DNA from: an uncultured Prevotellaceae bacterium
Lineage (GTDB): Bacteria > Bacteroidota > Bacteroidia > Bacteroidales > Muribaculaceae
Direction of reading: 5' to 3'
DNA: 64,000 nucleotides
Assembly (NCBI GenBank): GCA_900317325.1
Contig: ONGE01000005.1
Coordinates: forward strand, 1-64,000
Positions within the stretch are counted from its first letter, which is position 1. Every line of letters starts with the position of its first letter. Below, one piece after another: positions 63,364 through 64,000 of this stretch. The notes beneath the pieces were generated by a model, which did not search any database, was not told the DNA's origin, and saw only the letters and a list, made by a program, of their open reading frames with translations. The position numbers were made by a program, and so were the translations under genes.

Positions 63364-64000
63364 ATGAAAAGAATTACCTCTTTTTTATTATTGTGCACAC
63401 TGATGGCAACAACAGTCCTGGCCGACATCCCTGACGGCTATTACAGAAATGCCATCGGAATGAAAGACGAAGCATTGATGACTGCACTCGAGGGCATCAT
63501 CTTCAATCACAGCTTGCTCGGCTACAACCCCTTGTGGGACTACTATCCCACGACCGATGGTGGCAGCGACGGCTACTACATTGACATGTATTCCACTTGC
63601 AAGTACAATCACGATTCGCCCCACCCCAGCACGGCCTCCTATGTGGGCCAGGGCCTGAACCGCGAGCACTCGTTCCCCAAGAGCTGGTTTGGTGGTGAGG
63701 TGTATCCCATGTTCACCGACCTGACCATGATTATTCCCACCGATGCCTATGTGAACCAGCGCCGCAGCAATAACCCTTATGGCGTGTGCGCCAATGGCAT
63801 CACCTACACCAACGAAGAACTGGGTGTGTCGATGCGCGGTAAGCTGGGCACAAGCACCTACGACGGCTACACAGCCACCGTGTTTGAACCCGACGACGAG
63901 TTCAAGGGCGACTTTGCCCGCATCTATTTCTATATGGTCACCTGCTACAAGGATTCGGTAGATCATTGGCCCGGCAGCGGTCAGTTGGACAAGAACAATG
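63364..64000 (+). CDS. Exported endonuclease I-family nuclease, C-terminus beyond the window
   Basis: At least 212 residues, cut by the right edge. Signal peptide MKRITSFLLLCTLMATTVLA; then the endonuclease I core with NREHSFPKSWFGG (catalytic His and Asn-type metal ligands), TDLTMIIPTDAYVNQRRSN and NPYG. The family (EndA/NucM-like) cuts DNA or RNA outside the cytoplasm, often to obtain nucleotides. Thirteen bases after the HD gene. Confidence 0.85.
   Translation, partial: MKRITSFLLLCTLMATTVLADIPDGYYRNAIGMKDEALMTALEGIIFNHSLLGYNPLWDYYPTTDGGSDGYYIDMYSTCKYNHDSPHPSTASYVGQGLNREHSFPKSWFGGEVYPMFTDLTMIIPTDAYVNQRRSNNPYGVCANGITYTNEELGVSMRGKLGTSTYDGYTATVFEPDDEFKGDFARIYFYMVTCYKDSVDHWPGSGQLDKNN

Overview
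The window looks like the chromosome of a gut-type Bacteroidales bacterium (Prevotellaceae/Muribaculaceae-like). The evidence is many TonB-dependent receptors, lipoproteins and outer-membrane barrels, ECF sigma/anti-sigma pairs, a BspA-like surface protein, TPR-membrane-HTH regulators, DUF4249 and DUF5686 proteins, and a clear Bacteroidetes-type -7 promoter box (TAnnTTTG) in front of most transcription units. Several of these boxes show that the longest open frame starts too early, and starts were set accordingly.

Layout. 1-7.9 kb: the 5' end of a BspA-like gene, a TPR-HTH regulator broken by two frameshifts, and a minus-strand operon of two DUF3857/transglutaminase-like proteins and two small barrels. 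7.7-13.1 kb: a minus-strand operon of three paralogous lipoproteins, a TonB receptor, a DUF4249 lipoprotein and a barrel gene collapsed to 30 codons. 13.1-17.2 kb: a secreted protein, a second collapsed barrel gene, an intact TPR-HTH regulator and an intact barrel. 17.3-24.1 kb: a seven-gene operon (ECF sigma, short anti-sigma, STN-type TonB receptor, three lipoproteins including a fourth paralogue, barrel). 24.3-32.4 kb: an unrecognised gene, a broken ATPase, a second ECF operon, a frameshifted TonB receptor, an XRE/DUF2975 pair and a LuxR-type regulator. 32.4-37.75 kb: a small integrative element (tyrosine integrase, HTH/excisionase-like protein, AAA ATPase, TOPRIM/primase-like protein, no relaxase). 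38-49.3 kb: housekeeping genes dxr, rseP and an rRNA methyltransferase, two lipoproteins, a DPP III-type peptidase, a secreted transglutaminase-like protein and hydE. 49.3-53.3 kb: thioredoxin and dnaE. 53.5-56.1 kb: an AT-rich pair of membrane proteins with a LecA-like jelly-roll signature. 56-64 kb: DUF5686 outer-membrane protein, CYTH phosphatase, LptF/G permease, ribBA, HD hydrolase and a partial secreted endonuclease I.

Two recurring regulatory structures tie the left half together. One is a ~65-bp element found four times upstream of TAACTTTG boxes, at two spacings that differ by about one helical turn; two copies lie beside TPR-HTH regulator genes. The other is an ACCC-N3/4-TGGG-like site placed exactly 44 bp (start of site to end of -7 box) at four promoters, with two looser copies. 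Its targets include both ECF sigma operons, the BspA-like gene, a TonB receptor and the LuxR-type gene. Together these look like a local regulon for remodelling the cell surface. No rRNA, tRNA or CRISPR array was seen.
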